DNA of 33,581 bases from Coriobacteriia bacterium (lineage in GTDB: Bacteria > Actinomycetota > Coriobacteriia > Anaerosomatales > Anaerosomataceae): NCBI GenBank assembly GCA_016938395.1, contig JAFGUS010000050.1, forward strand, positions 1 to 33,581, read 5' to 3'. Every line of letters starts with the position of its first letter. The stretch's first letter is position 1. Positions 7,594-16,071 of the stretch are shown here, in pieces. A program made the translations under genes and the position numbers. Below the pieces are notes generated by a model, which saw only the letters and a list, made by a program, of their open reading frames with translations, was not told where the DNA came from and did not search any database.

Positions 7594-9069
7594 ATGGCCG
7601 CGAGTACTCCTGCAGCGGTCGACCAGGCGCGCGCGTCGACGGGCCCCTACCGCGCCGTGCTGCGAAACAAGCGCTTCCGCGCGCTTTGGCTCTCACAGTT
7701 CGTAAGCGGCCTGGGCGACTGGCTCGTGGTCGGCCTCCTGATCCCGCTCGTCACCACGCTTTCAGGCGGCTCGTCGTTCGCCGTCGCGGGCATCATGATC
7801 GCCAAGATCATCCCGTCGCTCCTGTTCTCCTCGGTCGTCGGTTCGCTGGTGGATCGCTTCGATCGGCGGCGGCTCATGATCGCCTGCGACCTCGTCCGTG
7901 CGCTGCTCACGCTGCCGCTGCTGGTCACGAACAACCTCGCCCTCATATACCTTGTCGTGCTGCTCATGGAGATCGCGTCCCTGTTCTTCTCGCCGGCACG
8001 CAACGCGCTCATCCCGCGGATCGTCGCTGAGGACGAGGTGGCGGTGGCCAACGGGCTCGCGTACACGACGCAGCAGGCGAGCATGCTCATCGGCCTCACG
8101 ATGTCGGGCGGTATCCTCGCCGGCTTCGAAGCCATCGTCCGGTGGGTCCTCGAGAGCGGGTTCCCGTTCATCGACGTGTTCGTGGGCCCCTTCGCTCCGG
8201 CGCTTCTCGGACCGCGGGCCGGCGTCGTGCTCAACAGTCTCACATTCCTCATCTCGGCCTTGCTCCTATGGTCCATTCGCGTGCGCGTTCGCCCCCAGCG
8301 CGATGGGGGAGGGTTCCACCTGTCGCTGATCGGCAAGGACGTGGTCGAGTCGTTCCGGTTCCTGCGCGATCAACGACAGCTGCGCGGGCTGCTGATCACG
8401 ATCTCCATGGCGCTCCTCGGCGGCGGGTCGATCATCACCGTCGGTCTCGCGTACGTTCAGGAGATCCTGGCGCACGGCGTGCCGATCCTCGATCAGTTCG
8501 AGGCGATCCGTACGCTCGTCGCCGCGCCGCAGACCTTCGTGTTGGTGCTCCTCGCACTCGGCATGGTCGCGGGCGCCATCCTCGCGCCGCGCCTGGCAGA
8601 GCGAATCCCGCTGCAGATGCTCTTCCTCGGCGCGGTCACCACCTTCGGTGTCAGCATGCTCGTCTTCGCGAGCGTCGGCGTGTACTGGGTTTCGCTTCTG
8701 TTCGGCATCACGGCCGGCTTCTGTATCGCGTGTCTCACGGTCGCGGGCAACACCTACGTGGCTCGGACGGTCACCGATGACATCCGCGGCCGCGTGTTCA
8801 CGGCCATGGAGTCGGTGGTCCGCGTGTCCCTGCTCATGTCGATGGTCGTGGTGGCGCCGCTTGCCGACGTGCTCGCCGGCATCATCCGCACGCTTTCCGC
8901 AGGCATGACCGACCCGTCGTGGTTCACCGGCTCGCGGGTGACGCTTCAGATCGCATCGCTCATCGTGCTCGGCGCGGCATACTATGCATACCGGACGCTC
9001 GACTGGCGTCGTGAGGCGCCCGAGGGTGCGGGGACCGGGCAGACCGCCGAGGAGGACACGCGTGAGTGA
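7594..9069 (+). CDS. MFS transporter (about 12 membrane helices)
   Basis: A 491-residue major facilitator protein of the type with a Y-R-x-V-L-x-N-x-x-F-R-x-L-W start followed by a first helix ending in W-L. The loop between helices 2 and 3 carries GSLVDRFDRRRLMI, the usual MFS D-R-x-x-R-R signature. Hydrophobic segments continue to about residue 470; the last 20 residues are charged. The substrate cannot be told. The gene starts one base after the fumarase alpha stop and overlaps the beta subunit by eight bases, so it is in the same operon. In Streptomyces a comparable MFS-like membrane domain is fused to thymidylate kinase between topA and holB (from memory), so this gene may reflect that ancestral linkage rather than a role in fumarate transport. 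Confidence 0.85.
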   Translation: MAASTPAAVDQARASTGPYRAVLRNKRFRALWLSQFVSGLGDWLVVGLLIPLVTTLSGGSSFAVAGIMIAKIIPSLLFSSVVGSLVDRFDRRRLMIACDLVRALLTLPLLVTNNLALIYLVVLLMEIASLFFSPARNALIPRIVAEDEVAVANGLAYTTQQASMLIGLTMSGGILAGFEAIVRWVLESGFPFIDVFVGPFAPALLGPRAGVVLNSLTFLISALLLWSIRVRVRPQRDGGGFHLSLIGKDVVESFRFLRDQRQLRGLLITISMALLGGGSIITVGLAYVQEILAHGVPILDQFEAIRTLVAAPQTFVLVLLALGMVAGAILAPRLAERIPLQMLFLGAVTTFGVSMLVFASVGVYWVSLLFGITAGFCIACLTVAGNTYVARTVTDDIRGRVFTAMESVVRVSLLMSMVVVAPLADVLAGIIRTLSAGMTDPSWFTGSRVTLQIASLIVLGAAYYAYRTLDWRREAPEGAGTGQTAEEDTRE

Positions 9070-9652
9070 TCCGGTACGCATCACCATCCCGGGCGATACC
9101 GCGATGCTGCGCGGGCTTCCAGCGGGGACGGCCGTACTGCTGTCGGGCCCCGTCTACACGGCGCGTGACGCCACGCACGTGCGACTCGTGACGGACATCG
9201 AGGCGGGCACGCCGCCGCTCGACCTGCGCGAACAGGTGCTCTTCTACGCAGGCCCGACGCCCGCCGCCGCAGGCAGACCTGTCGGTTCGGTGGGCCCCAC
9301 GACAGCAAGCCGTATGGATGCGTGGACACCTCAATTGCACGCGGCCGGCGTGGCGGCGACGATCGGCAAGGGCGTCCGCTCGGCTGCCGTGCGTGAAGCA
9401 TGCGTTGCTGATCACGCGGTCTACCTCGCGACGGTGGGCGGCATTGCCGCGCTGCTCGCGACGTGTGTGCGGACGGCAGAGACGGTCGCATACGCCGACC
9501 TCGGAGCGGAGGCGCTCGTGCGGATGGAGCTCGACGATCTCCCGGTATGGGTGGCGATCGACGCTGCCGGCGTAGACTGGTACGAGCAGGCTCGCGCCAA
9601 GTGGGTGCGCGAGCTGCCGCCATCGCCGGACAGGGGAGTGGAGCCTCGATGA
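9062..9652 (+). CDS. Class I fumarate hydratase, beta subunit
   Basis: A 196-residue beta subunit (TtdB/FumA C-terminal family) that forms the active fumarase with the alpha subunit encoded at 6753-7592. It shows the family pattern: a G-x-V-Y-T-A-R-D-A stretch, L-F-Y-A-G-P-T-P-A, then VGPTTASRMDAWTPQL, the IGKGVRS loop, an A-V-Y-L-A-T-V-G-G-I-A-A-L-L helix, and the closing V-A-I-D-A-A-G-V-D-W-Y-E. Length is normal. The GTG start overlaps the MFS stop by eight bases; the stop overlaps the tmk ATG in an ATGA. The alpha and beta genes share a transcript although they are separated by the transporter gene. Confidence 0.9.
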   Translation: MSDPVRITIPGDTAMLRGLPAGTAVLLSGPVYTARDATHVRLVTDIEAGTPPLDLREQVLFYAGPTPAAAGRPVGSVGPTTASRMDAWTPQLHAAGVAATIGKGVRSAAVREACVADHAVYLATVGGIAALLATCVRTAETVAYADLGAEALVRMELDDLPVWVAIDAAGVDWYEQARAKWVRELPPSPDRGVEPR

Positions 9653-10290
9653 GCGGGCTGATGATCACCTTCGAGGGCGGCGATGGCTCCGGCAAGTCGA
9701 CCCAGATCGCGTTGCTTTCCGAGCGTCTGCGTGCACTCGGTCACGATGTGCGCACGTTCCGCGAGCCGGGCGGCGTGGCCCCCGGCGACCCGGGTGAGCG
9801 TATCCGCGACATCCTGCTCGATCCCGTGCACACCGAGCTCGGCGTGCGTGCCGAGCTGCTGCTGTACGAGGCCAGTCGTGCCCAGCTCGTGGCGGCGCAT
9901 TACCGGCCGGGCATCGAGGCCGGCGCGATCGTGCTCTGCGACCGCTATGCGGACTCCAGCGTGGCATACCAGGGCTACGGTCGCGCGGTGCTGCCCGTAG
10001 AGGAGGTGCACGAGCTCAACCGTATCGCGACCGGAGGACTCGTGCCCCACCTCACGCTGCTGCTCGATGTGGACGCGGCTCACGGACTCGAGCAGGCCAC
10101 CGTGCAGGGCGCCGACCGTCTCGAGCAGGCGGGCGCAGCGTTCCACGAGCGCGTCTGTGCGGGCTACCGTGCCATGGCCGAGGCGGAGCCTGACCGCATC
10201 AAGATGGTCCCTCGTGGCTCGATCGATGACGTGGCCGGGCGAGTGTGGGAGTTCGTGGAGCCGCTTCTGGCGAGCGTGAGCCGCACGTGA
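9649..10290 (+). CDS. tmk: Thymidylate kinase (dTMP kinase)
   Basis: A 213-residue kinase that phosphorylates dTMP to dTDP for DNA synthesis. The P-loop GGDGSGKST is at residues 10-18, the F-R-E-P-G-G motif follows, and the D-R-Y-x-D-S-S-V-A-Y-Q-G motif binds the nucleotide monophosphate. ATG at 9649 overlaps the fumarase beta stop; an alternative start is the Met five residues in. It overlaps holB by four bases, an order also seen in Actinobacteria. No membrane segment is fused to it, unlike the Streptomyces version recalled from memory. Confidence 0.95.
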   Translation: MSGLMITFEGGDGSGKSTQIALLSERLRALGHDVRTFREPGGVAPGDPGERIRDILLDPVHTELGVRAELLLYEASRAQLVAAHYRPGIEAGAIVLCDRYADSSVAYQGYGRAVLPVEEVHELNRIATGGLVPHLTLLLDVDAAHGLEQATVQGADRLEQAGAAFHERVCAGYRAMAEAEPDRIKMVPRGSIDDVAGRVWEFVEPLLASVSRT

Positions 10291-11414
10291 GTCCCCGGGG
10301 ATGCGTCTGGGACGACCTTGTCGGTCAGGAGCGCGCGGTCGGCCGCTTGCGATCGGCCGTCGAGAGTGGCGCCACGGCGCACGCGTACCTGTTCGTCGGC
10401 CCCACCGGCGCGGGCAAGAAGAGCGCCGCCCGGGCGCTTGCATGCGCGCTGTTCTGCGCGGACGGTGCGTGCGGCGCGTGCCGCGAGTGCACCCGGGTGC
10501 GGAACAACGCGCACCCCGACCTGCATCTCCTTCGACCCGAGGGTGTGACGTACGTCGTGTCGCAGATCCGCGACATCGTGCGTGACGTGCACCTCAAGCC
10601 CGCCGAGGCGTCCCGCAAGATCTACATCATCGAGGATGCGGACCGCTTCAACGATGCGAGTGCGAGTGCGTTTCTGAAGACCCTCGAGGAGCCGCCGTCC
10701 GACGTGGTGATGGTGCTGCTTGCACGGGAGTACGACGACGTGCTGCCGACGATCGCGTCGCGCTGTCAGATCGTGCGCTTCGCGCCCGTGCCCGCCACGG
10801 TCGCGCTCGGCCTGGTGATGGAGCGGACCGGAGCGGGGGAGGCCGAGGCGCGCGCGGCGCTCGCCGCGGCCGGCGGTGTGATCCCGCGTGCGATCGAGTT
10901 CCTGCGCTCCCCTGGGAGGCGGAACGCGCGCCAGACGATCCTCGGCATCCTGAAGCGTCTTCCGGTGATGGACGGGCACGACGTGCTCATGGCGGCCCGG
11001 GAGTTGCTTGGTGCGGTCCGTGCGCCGGTCGAAGAGATGAAGTCGGCACAGGCCGAAGAGGTGGAGCGTGTCCGCGAGTTCCTTTCGCGCGGCGTGCTCA
11101 CCGATATGGAGAAGCGGCAGAAGCGCGAGCTCACCGCGCGCGAGCGCGAAGGTGTGACCGAGCTCATGAGCGTGACCGAGAGCTGGCTGCGCGACTGTCT
11201 GGTGATGGCGCGTGGCGCAGGTGAGCTGGTGGCCAACGCCGATGCCGCGGACGCGACGGCAGAGCTCGCGCGGGTGCTCAGCTCCGCTGCCGCGCTGCGG
11301 GCGCTTGACGCTGTGTCTCGCGCCCGAGAGCACATGTCCTATAATGTGAGCCCCCAGCTGGCCGTCGAGGCCATGCTGTTCGACATACAGGAGGTCCTAC
11401 GATGCCCACGGTAG
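10287..11414 (+). CDS. holB: DNA polymerase III subunit delta'
   Basis: A 375-residue clamp-loader ATPase-like subunit. The GPTGAGKKS P-loop lies at 38-46, the zinc-binding cysteines are C57, C62, C65 and C68, and the box V-II-like I-I-E-D-A-D segment and the S-R-C motif (ASRCQIVRF) follow. Delta' is the stator of the clamp loader that opens and loads the beta sliding clamp. The intact P-loop with Lys-Lys is DnaX-like, as in many bacteria outside the Proteobacteria. GTG at 10287 overlaps the tmk stop (GTGA) and was preferred to the in-frame 10245 start inside tmk. The last 13 bases overlap ricT. Confidence 0.92.
   Translation: MSPRGCVWDDLVGQERAVGRLRSAVESGATAHAYLFVGPTGAGKKSAARALACALFCADGACGACRECTRVRNNAHPDLHLLRPEGVTYVVSQIRDIVRDVHLKPAEASRKIYIIEDADRFNDASASAFLKTLEEPPSDVVMVLLAREYDDVLPTIASRCQIVRFAPVPATVALGLVMERTGAGEAEARAALAAAGGVIPRAIEFLRSPGRRNARQTILGILKRLPVMDGHDVLMAARELLGAVRAPVEEMKSAQAEEVERVREFLSRGVLTDMEKRQKRELTAREREGVTELMSVTESWLRDCLVMARGAGELVANADAADATAELARVLSSAAALRALDAVSRAREHMSYNVSPQLAVEAMLFDIQEVLRCPR
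11340..11345 (+). promoter_or_regulatory. Possible internal -10 for ricT inside holB
   Basis: A perfect TATAAT lies 57 bases before the ricT ATG, in the 3' end of holB. TTGACG at 11305-11310 is 29 bases away, too far for a standard -35, so this is only a candidate internal promoter. Confidence 0.25.
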
Positions 11415-12640
11415 TGGGAGTTCGCTTGAGATACGCCGGCAAGGTGCTGTACTTCGACCCCGCCGGCTGTGAGCCCGTAGAGGGCGATAACGTGATCGTG
11501 ACGACCGAGCGCGGCCAGGAGTACGGCGAGATCGTGCTCGCTCCTCGCGATGTGGCCGACGAGGACGTGGCGGCGCCGCTGAAGCCGGTGCTTCGTATCG
11601 CGACGCCGGACGACCGAGCGCGCGACGAGGCCATGCGCTCGCGTGAATCCGCCGAGCTCGAGCGTTTCAGAGAACTCGTGCGCAAGCACGGTCTCGATAT
11701 GAAGCCCATCGGCGTGGAGCACCTCTTCGACGACTCGAAGGTCGTGTTCTACTTCGCCGCGGAAGAGCGTGTCGACTTCCGGGAGCTCGTGCGCGAGCTG
11801 GCCGCCGAGATGCACGCTCGCGTCGACATGCGCCAGGTTGGCGTGCGCGACGAGGCTCGCATGATCGGCGGTCTGGGCCACTGTGGCGAGCAGCTGTGTT
11901 GCGTACGGTTCGGTGGTGAGTTCCAGCCGGTTTCCATCCGTATGGCCAAGGAGCAGGATCTCCCGCTGAACCCGTTGAAAATCAGCGGGCTCTGTGGCAG
12001 ACTCATGTGCTGTTTGCGGTACGAGTACGAGGCGTACAAGGACTTCAAGCAACGCGCTCCGAAGTGCGGTACGCAGGTGGACTTCTCCGACGGCACGTTC
12101 GGCAAGATCACGTCCATGAACGTGCCGAGAGAGATGATGACGATCAGGCAGCAGGGCGGCCCGGAGGTCACGGTCCCGCTCACAGCGCTCGACTGCAGTG
12201 CCGGACGCGGGTGTCCGTGCAAGCTGGAGGTCGAGGTGATCGAGCAGCAGCACACGGCGGCATCGATCGCACGCGGGACGACGCCGACGCTGCGAGAGGC
12301 GGAGCGGGTCGTCGAGACCGAGCCGCAGGAGCGGTCGGGCTCGTCACGGCGCAAGCGCCGGAGCTCGAAAAGCGGTGCGGAGGCCGGAGAGCAGCGGCCC
12401 CAGGCGACGAAGAGTGGCGGGCAGTCGCGCAAGAGCGAGGGCCAGAAGAAGGCCGGGAGCTCGAAGAAGAGCGGCCAGTCCTCCGGACAGCGGTCCGGAC
12501 AGGAGAAGGGCAAGCAGCAGGACGGCTCGCCGAAGGCGCCAGGGACGACGGCGCAGGGCGAGAGTGCGGGCAGCACGAGCACGCGTCGCCGCAGGCGGCG
12601 GCGCCCCCGCTCCGATGGTGGAGCGGCGACAACCGAATAG
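11402..12640 (+). CDS. ricT: PSP1-domain protein RicT/YaaT with a long basic tail
   Basis: A 412-residue protein whose first 280 residues form the PSP1 domain of RicT (YaaT), which in Bacillus joins RicA and RicF in an iron-sulfur complex that assists RNase Y mRNA processing. Conserved cysteines are C161, C166 and C167 in GHCGEQLCC, and C198, C203 and C204 in GLCGRLMCC; a further Cys cluster is at G-R-G-C-P-C. From about residue 300 the protein is a Lys/Ser/Arg/Gln low-complexity tail ending in a run of arginines, absent from the Bacillus protein and probably disordered and RNA-binding (inference). The gene follows holB with a 13-base overlap, the same neighbour as in Firmicutes. Confidence 0.9.
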   Translation: MPTVVGVRLRYAGKVLYFDPAGCEPVEGDNVIVTTERGQEYGEIVLAPRDVADEDVAAPLKPVLRIATPDDRARDEAMRSRESAELERFRELVRKHGLDMKPIGVEHLFDDSKVVFYFAAEERVDFRELVRELAAEMHARVDMRQVGVRDEARMIGGLGHCGEQLCCVRFGGEFQPVSIRMAKEQDLPLNPLKISGLCGRLMCCLRYEYEAYKDFKQRAPKCGTQVDFSDGTFGKITSMNVPREMMTIRQQGGPEVTVPLTALDCSAGRGCPCKLEVEVIEQQHTAASIARGTTPTLREAERVVETEPQERSGSSRRKRRSSKSGAEAGEQRPQATKSGGQSRKSEGQKKAGSSKKSGQSSGQRSGQEKGKQQDGSPKAPGTTAQGESAGSTSTRRRRRRRPRSDGGAATTE

Positions 12641-12647
12641 GCATCAT

Positions 12648-12723
12648 GCCGACGTAGCTCAGCTGGTAGAGCAGCGCACTCGTAATGCGCAGGTCAGCGG
12701 TTCGAATCCGCTCGTCGGCTCCA
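12648..12723 (+). tRNA. tRNA-Thr (anticodon CGU)
   Basis: A complete cloverleaf of 76 bases: acceptor arms GCCGACG at 12648-12654 and CGTCGGC at 12713-12719, a D-arm with GCTC/GAGC, an anticodon stem GCGCA/TGCGC around the loop CTCGTAA, and a T-arm with GGTTCGAATCC. The anticodon CGT at 12681-12683 reads ACG. The CCA end is encoded at 12721-12723. Confidence 0.97.
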
Positions 12724-12733
12724 CAGAACCAGT

Positions 12734-12764
12734 AGCGGGGACTCCGGTCCCCGCTTTCGTTTTC
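12734..12764 (+). terminator. Rho-independent terminator after tRNA-Thr
   Basis: A perfect nine-base-pair stem, AGCGGGGAC at 12734-12742 with GTCCCCGCT at 12747-12755, around a TCCG tetraloop. A T-rich stretch (TTCGTTTTCC) follows. It ends the tRNA transcript and probably the ricT read-through. Confidence 0.85.
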
Positions 12765-12824
12765 CTTCCGGTGTACGATTGGCCGGTGCTCCGATCCCAA
12801 CGAGACGGTGGGGTGTTCCGAACG

Positions 12825-14603
12825 ATGAAGAAGGTGGCGCACTTGCTGCGAGGTTCGCGTGGAGTTCAGGCTCTGGTGCTCGCTACGCTCCTTGTACTCG
12901 TGCTGCCTGCGACTCCCGCATACGCCGACGAGGGCGACACGCTTCCGGGCTACGCGCTCTCCGAGACTGCCGCCATCGGCCACTTCGATGCCGCCGAGTA
13001 CCCCACCGATGTCCGCGACTTCTACCAGGTGTATCTGTACGCCGGTGAGACGCTCGAGGCGGCGCTGTGGTGGGACCCATGGGCGGCTGCACCGCTGCGC
13101 CTGTTCGGCCCCGCTGCCGTGGATCCGGCCATCGACCCATTCCTTGCGATCTCATCGGTGTCCGACACGTACAGCCCGGGATACTTCGCCCATGTGCTGC
13201 GGTACACGGCACCTGCCGATGGAGTCTACAGCCTTGAGGTGCCGCGTCCGGCGACGGACATGCGCTACGACTACGAGCTGCATTGGTCGGCGGATGACGG
13301 CGACGATGATGATATCCCCGGCGCAACGCTCGGTGCCCCGCTGCAGAGCGGCGCCTACTCGAGCCTGCTCAACTGGTTGGTCGACACGGACGACGTGCTG
13401 CCGCTCACGCTCGAGGCCGGCGACACCGTCACGCTTACGCTCGCCCACGAGATGCCCGGTTCTGGCGATGATTTCGACCTCTTCCTGTGCGCTCCCGGTG
13501 CGAAGAGCGTGCTCGATGAGGGCTACGTAGCGTGGTCGCTTACCGAGGGGACCTCGGCCGAGACCCTCACGTACACCGCCGGGGTGAGCGGCACGTACTA
13601 TGTGGACGTATACGCTTACGACGGCTCCGGCCCCTACACGCTTGACACTACGGTCGTACCGTCGTCGATCGCGGTCACTGAGGTGGCGGGCGCCGATCGT
13701 ATCGCTACCGCCATCGCCGCCTCGAAGCAGGCCTTTCCCGATCACGCGAGCACGGTGGTGATCGCCACGGCGTTCAACTGGCCGGACGCGCTTGGAGGCT
13801 CCGCGCTCGCCGGCGTGCTCGACGCACCGATCCTGCTCACCCCGCCGACGCAGCTCTCGCCGGCCGTGGCCGCCGAGATCGTCCGCCTGGGCGCCACACG
13901 CGTCGTCGTGCTGGGTGGCACCGGCGCGGTGTCGCCGACCGTGGTCACGGCGCTCGCACGGGTCCCGGGTGTGCAGAGCGTGCAGCGCATCGCGGGTGCC
14001 GACCGCTACGCGACCGCGCGTGCGATAGCCGACGAGACGATCCGCCTCCTGGGCTCGAGCTACGACGGCGGTGCGTTCATCGCCACCGGCGCCGGATTCC
14101 CGGACGCGCTCGGTGCGTCGCCCTTGGCGGCTTCTCTCGGCTGGCCGATCTACCTGGCGCACCCCGATCCCGCCAACGCCACTGCCCTTGCGGCAACCCT
14201 GAGCGCCGATGGGGCGAGCAACGTGTTCATCCTCGGGGGAGGGGGAGCGGTCTCTGATGCGTATCAAGCGGCGCTCGGGGCGATGTTCGCGGACCGGATA
14301 TCGGGGAGCACCCGCTACTCCACCGCGGTAGCCGTCGCGGAGCATGGGGTGCAGCTCGCGGGGCTTGAGTGGGACGGCCTTGCCATCACGACCGGCCAGG
14401 ACTTCCCCGATGCCCTTGCCGGTGGAGCGATGCAGGGCCGGCTGGGGAGCGTGCTGCTGCTGTCACCGCCGGGCGCGCTCGACCCTGTGGTGGCTGATGC
14501 GCTTCTCACACATCGCGCGGACGTTTCCTCCGTACGCTTCCTCGGAGGCACGGGTGCGTTGAGCATCACCGCCCGGTCCCAGGCGCTCCAGGCGCTGCAG
14601 TAG
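12825..14603 (+). CDS. Secreted protein with three cell-wall-binding repeats (CWB2)
   Basis: A 592-residue exported protein. Residues 1-34 are a signal peptide (basic start, hydrophobic core ending in A-Y-A before Asp35). Two beta-rich regions at about 35-155 and 165-285 look like pre-peptidase C-terminal domains, each with a G-x-Y-x-[LV] strand pattern near its end. Three CWB2 units begin near residues 285, 387 and 490, each opening with R-I/Y-[AS]-T-A and containing F-P-D-A-L-[AG]-G and a V-L-G-G-x-G-A-[VL]-S motif. CWB2 repeats bind secondary wall polymers non-covalently. No catalytic domain is seen, so a surface adhesin or wall-structure role is inferred. The ATG has no strong ribosome binding site; the gene stands alone between two regulatory gaps. 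Confidence 0.88.
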   Translation: MKKVAHLLRGSRGVQALVLATLLVLVLPATPAYADEGDTLPGYALSETAAIGHFDAAEYPTDVRDFYQVYLYAGETLEAALWWDPWAAAPLRLFGPAAVDPAIDPFLAISSVSDTYSPGYFAHVLRYTAPADGVYSLEVPRPATDMRYDYELHWSADDGDDDDIPGATLGAPLQSGAYSSLLNWLVDTDDVLPLTLEAGDTVTLTLAHEMPGSGDDFDLFLCAPGAKSVLDEGYVAWSLTEGTSAETLTYTAGVSGTYYVDVYAYDGSGPYTLDTTVVPSSIAVTEVAGADRIATAIAASKQAFPDHASTVVIATAFNWPDALGGSALAGVLDAPILLTPPTQLSPAVAAEIVRLGATRVVVLGGTGAVSPTVVTALARVPGVQSVQRIAGADRYATARAIADETIRLLGSSYDGGAFIATGAGFPDALGASPLAASLGWPIYLAHPDPANATALAATLSADGASNVFILGGGGAVSDAYQAALGAMFADRISGSTRYSTAVAVAEHGVQLAGLEWDGLAITTGQDFPDALAGGAMQGRLGSVLLLSPPGALDPVVADALLTHRADVSSVRFLGGTGALSITARSQALQALQ

Positions 14604-14615
14604 CGGAGCATCGCA

Positions 14616-14630
14616 TACCCCCGGGGGGTA
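14616..14630. promoter_or_regulatory. CsoR-like palindrome upstream of nuoA
   Basis: TACCCCC and GGGGGTA are perfect seven-base arms around a single G. The layout (TAC, C-run, G-run, GTA) resembles operators of the CsoR/RcnR family of metal-sensing repressors. It lies 13 bases after the CWB2 gene stop and about 150 bases before nuoA. No csoR gene is in the window. It could equally belong to the end of the CWB2 transcript. Confidence 0.4.
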
Positions 14631-14634
14631 CCGC

Positions 14635-14665
14635 TTGCATGACAATGTAACTCGTGTTACTTTGT
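14635..14665 (+). promoter_or_regulatory. Operator-like dyad over a possible nuo promoter
   Basis: Arms ACAATGTAAC (14642-14651) and GTTACTTTGT (14656-14665) are separated by four bases and pair at 9 of 10 positions. A weak promoter overlaps it: TTGCAT at 14635-14640, a 17-base spacer, then TACTTT at 14658-14663. This arrangement would suit a repressor (TetR- or GntR-like in spacing) blocking the nuo promoter. The dyad is clear; the promoter is tentative. Confidence 0.5.
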
Positions 14666-14781
14666 CGCGACGCGCCCTCGGCCAGTGTAGGCTAGCTCCG
14701 GAGAGAGGGCGTGTTCGTATCCCGGGCGCGGCCGCGTAGCGGCAGGCGCCGATCGCGAGGGCGGGAAGGAGGCGAGCGCGC

Positions 14782-15150
14782 GTGGAGTCTGCTGCGATGG
14801 ACCATCTGGCAGTTGGCGCGTTCGTGCTGTTCGGCGCCGCCTTCGTGGTGCTCGTCGTGTGGGTCTCAAACCTGCTGTCGCCCAAGAGCGCAAACTCGCC
14901 GGACCGTCTCGAGCCGTACGAGTGCGGGTCCGAGCCGATCGGCCCATCCTGGGTGCAGTTCCGCGTCGGCTATTACGTCTACGCGCTGCTCTTCGTCGTC
15001 TTCGACATCGAGACTGTCTTCCTGTACCCGTGGGCCGTCGCCTTTGGGAACATCGGCGTCTTCATCCTGGTGGAGATGGTCGTCTTCATCGCCATTCTCG
15101 CAGCGGGCCTCGGCTATGCCTGGAAGGAGGGGGCGCTCAGATGGCGCTAG
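14782..15150 (+). CDS. nuoA: Complex I subunit NuoA
   Basis: A 122-residue membrane subunit with three predicted helices, at normal family length. Conserved features are the loop Y-E-C-G-x-E-P-I-G and the [11 protein letters not shown] segment of the second helix. NuoA lies at the junction of the membrane arm and the quinone site. The GTG at 14782 was chosen because GGAAGGAGG at 14764-14772 ends nine bases before it; the ATG at 14797 is too far from that site. This is the first gene of the eleven-gene nuo cluster. Confidence 0.95.
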   Translation: MESAAMDHLAVGAFVLFGAAFVVLVVWVSNLLSPKSANSPDRLEPYECGSEPIGPSWVQFRVGYYVYALLFVVFDIETVFLYPWAVAFGNIGVFILVEMVVFIAILAAGLGYAWKEGALRWR

Positions 15151-15644
15151 ACCGTCTCACCGGCGAGAACTCGCTGCTGTTCATCAGGAGCGAGCAGCTC
15201 TTCGACCTCGCGCGCACCAACAGCCTCTGGTACATCTCCTTCGGCATCGCGTGCTGCGCGATCGAAGGTCTCATGAGCGCGTCGGGCCCGCGGTTCGACT
15301 TCGACCGCTCGGGCGTGTTCTTCCGCAACTCCCCGCGCCAGGCCGACGTGATGATCGTCGCCGGTACCGTGAACGTGAAGATGGCCGACACCGTGCGCCG
15401 CCTGTACGAGCAGATGCCCGAGCCGCGCTGGGTTGTCGCCATGGGCGCCTGTGCATCAACTGGCGGCCCGTTCCGCGAGTACCCCAACGTGGTCATGGGC
15501 GTGGACAAGGTGATCCCGGTGGACGTCTACATCCCCGGCTGCCCTCCGCGGCCCGAGTCGGTCCAGTACGCGTTCATCGAGCTCCGTAAGAAGATCAGAG
15601 CGAAGACGGAGGAGCGACTTGCTGCCCGACGCGAACGAGATTAG
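15141..15644 (+). CDS. nuoB: Complex I subunit NuoB (cluster N2 subunit)
   Basis: A 167-residue subunit that carries the terminal [4Fe-4S] cluster N2, which passes electrons to quinone. The four cluster ligands are C38 and C39 in IACCAIE, C104 in MGACAS and C134 in IPGCPPRP. It is full length. The ATG overlaps the end of nuoA by 10 bases and has the ribosome binding site GGAAGGAGG inside the nuoA 3' end. Confidence 0.97.
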   Translation: MALDRLTGENSLLFIRSEQLFDLARTNSLWYISFGIACCAIEGLMSASGPRFDFDRSGVFFRNSPRQADVMIVAGTVNVKMADTVRRLYEQMPEPRWVVAMGACASTGGPFREYPNVVMGVDKVIPVDVYIPGCPPRPESVQYAFIELRKKIRAKTEERLAARRERD

Positions 15645-16071
15645 GACGCTTCTGGCGGGAAGCGGCGTGGACGCCGAGGTGGACACGGTCCTCCTCGGGA
15701 CGGTCGCGCGCGTGCAGGCCGCCGACGCCATCGACGCGCTGGCGGCTTTCAGGGCGGACGGTTACGAGTCGCTTGTGGACTTCGATGGCATGGATACCGG
15801 CGAGGCCATCGAGCTCACATGGCGGCTGCGTTCCTACTCGATGGACTGTGAGGCGTACCTCAAGACGACCGTGCCGTACGACGCCGAGATCCACTCGGCG
15901 TGGAACATCTACGCTTCGGCGCTGATGCCCGAGCGCGAGACCGCCGAGCTCCTCGGTCTGCGCCTGGCCGGCCACCCCAACCCGAAGCGGCTTTTCACCA
16001 CCGACGGCATCCCTCCGCTGCTGCGCAAGGACGTTCCGATCCGCAGCGTCGAGGAGGTGAAGAACCGGTGA
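15619..16071 (+). CDS. nuoC: Complex I subunit NuoC (30 kDa subunit), stand-alone
   Basis: A 150-residue peripheral-arm subunit, not fused to NuoD as in E. coli. The diagnostic stretch is [26 protein letters not shown], matching the family E-R-E-x-x-D-x-x-G-x-x-F-x-G-H-P pattern, although Asp and Phe are replaced. The best start is TTG at 15619, four bases after GGAGGAG, overlapping nuoB by 26 bases. No upstream ATG or GTG fits, so the start is less certain than the gene. Confidence 0.88.
   Translation: MLPDANEIRTLLAGSGVDAEVDTVLLGTVARVQAADAIDALAAFRADGYESLVDFDGMDTGEAIELTWRLRSYSMDCEAYLKTTVPYDAEIHSAWNIYASALMPERETAELLGLRLAGHPNPKRLFTTDGIPPLLRKDVPIRSVEEVKNR

Noticed and set aside
7594..9069. MFS gene as a dedicated fumarate or malate transporter
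   Set aside because: Position alone suggests it. The sequence shows only a general MFS pattern, and an old link to tmk explains the position as well.
11305..11345. TTGACG and TATAAT inside holB as a full promoter
   Set aside because: The spacer is 29 bases; only the TATAAT was kept as a weak candidate.
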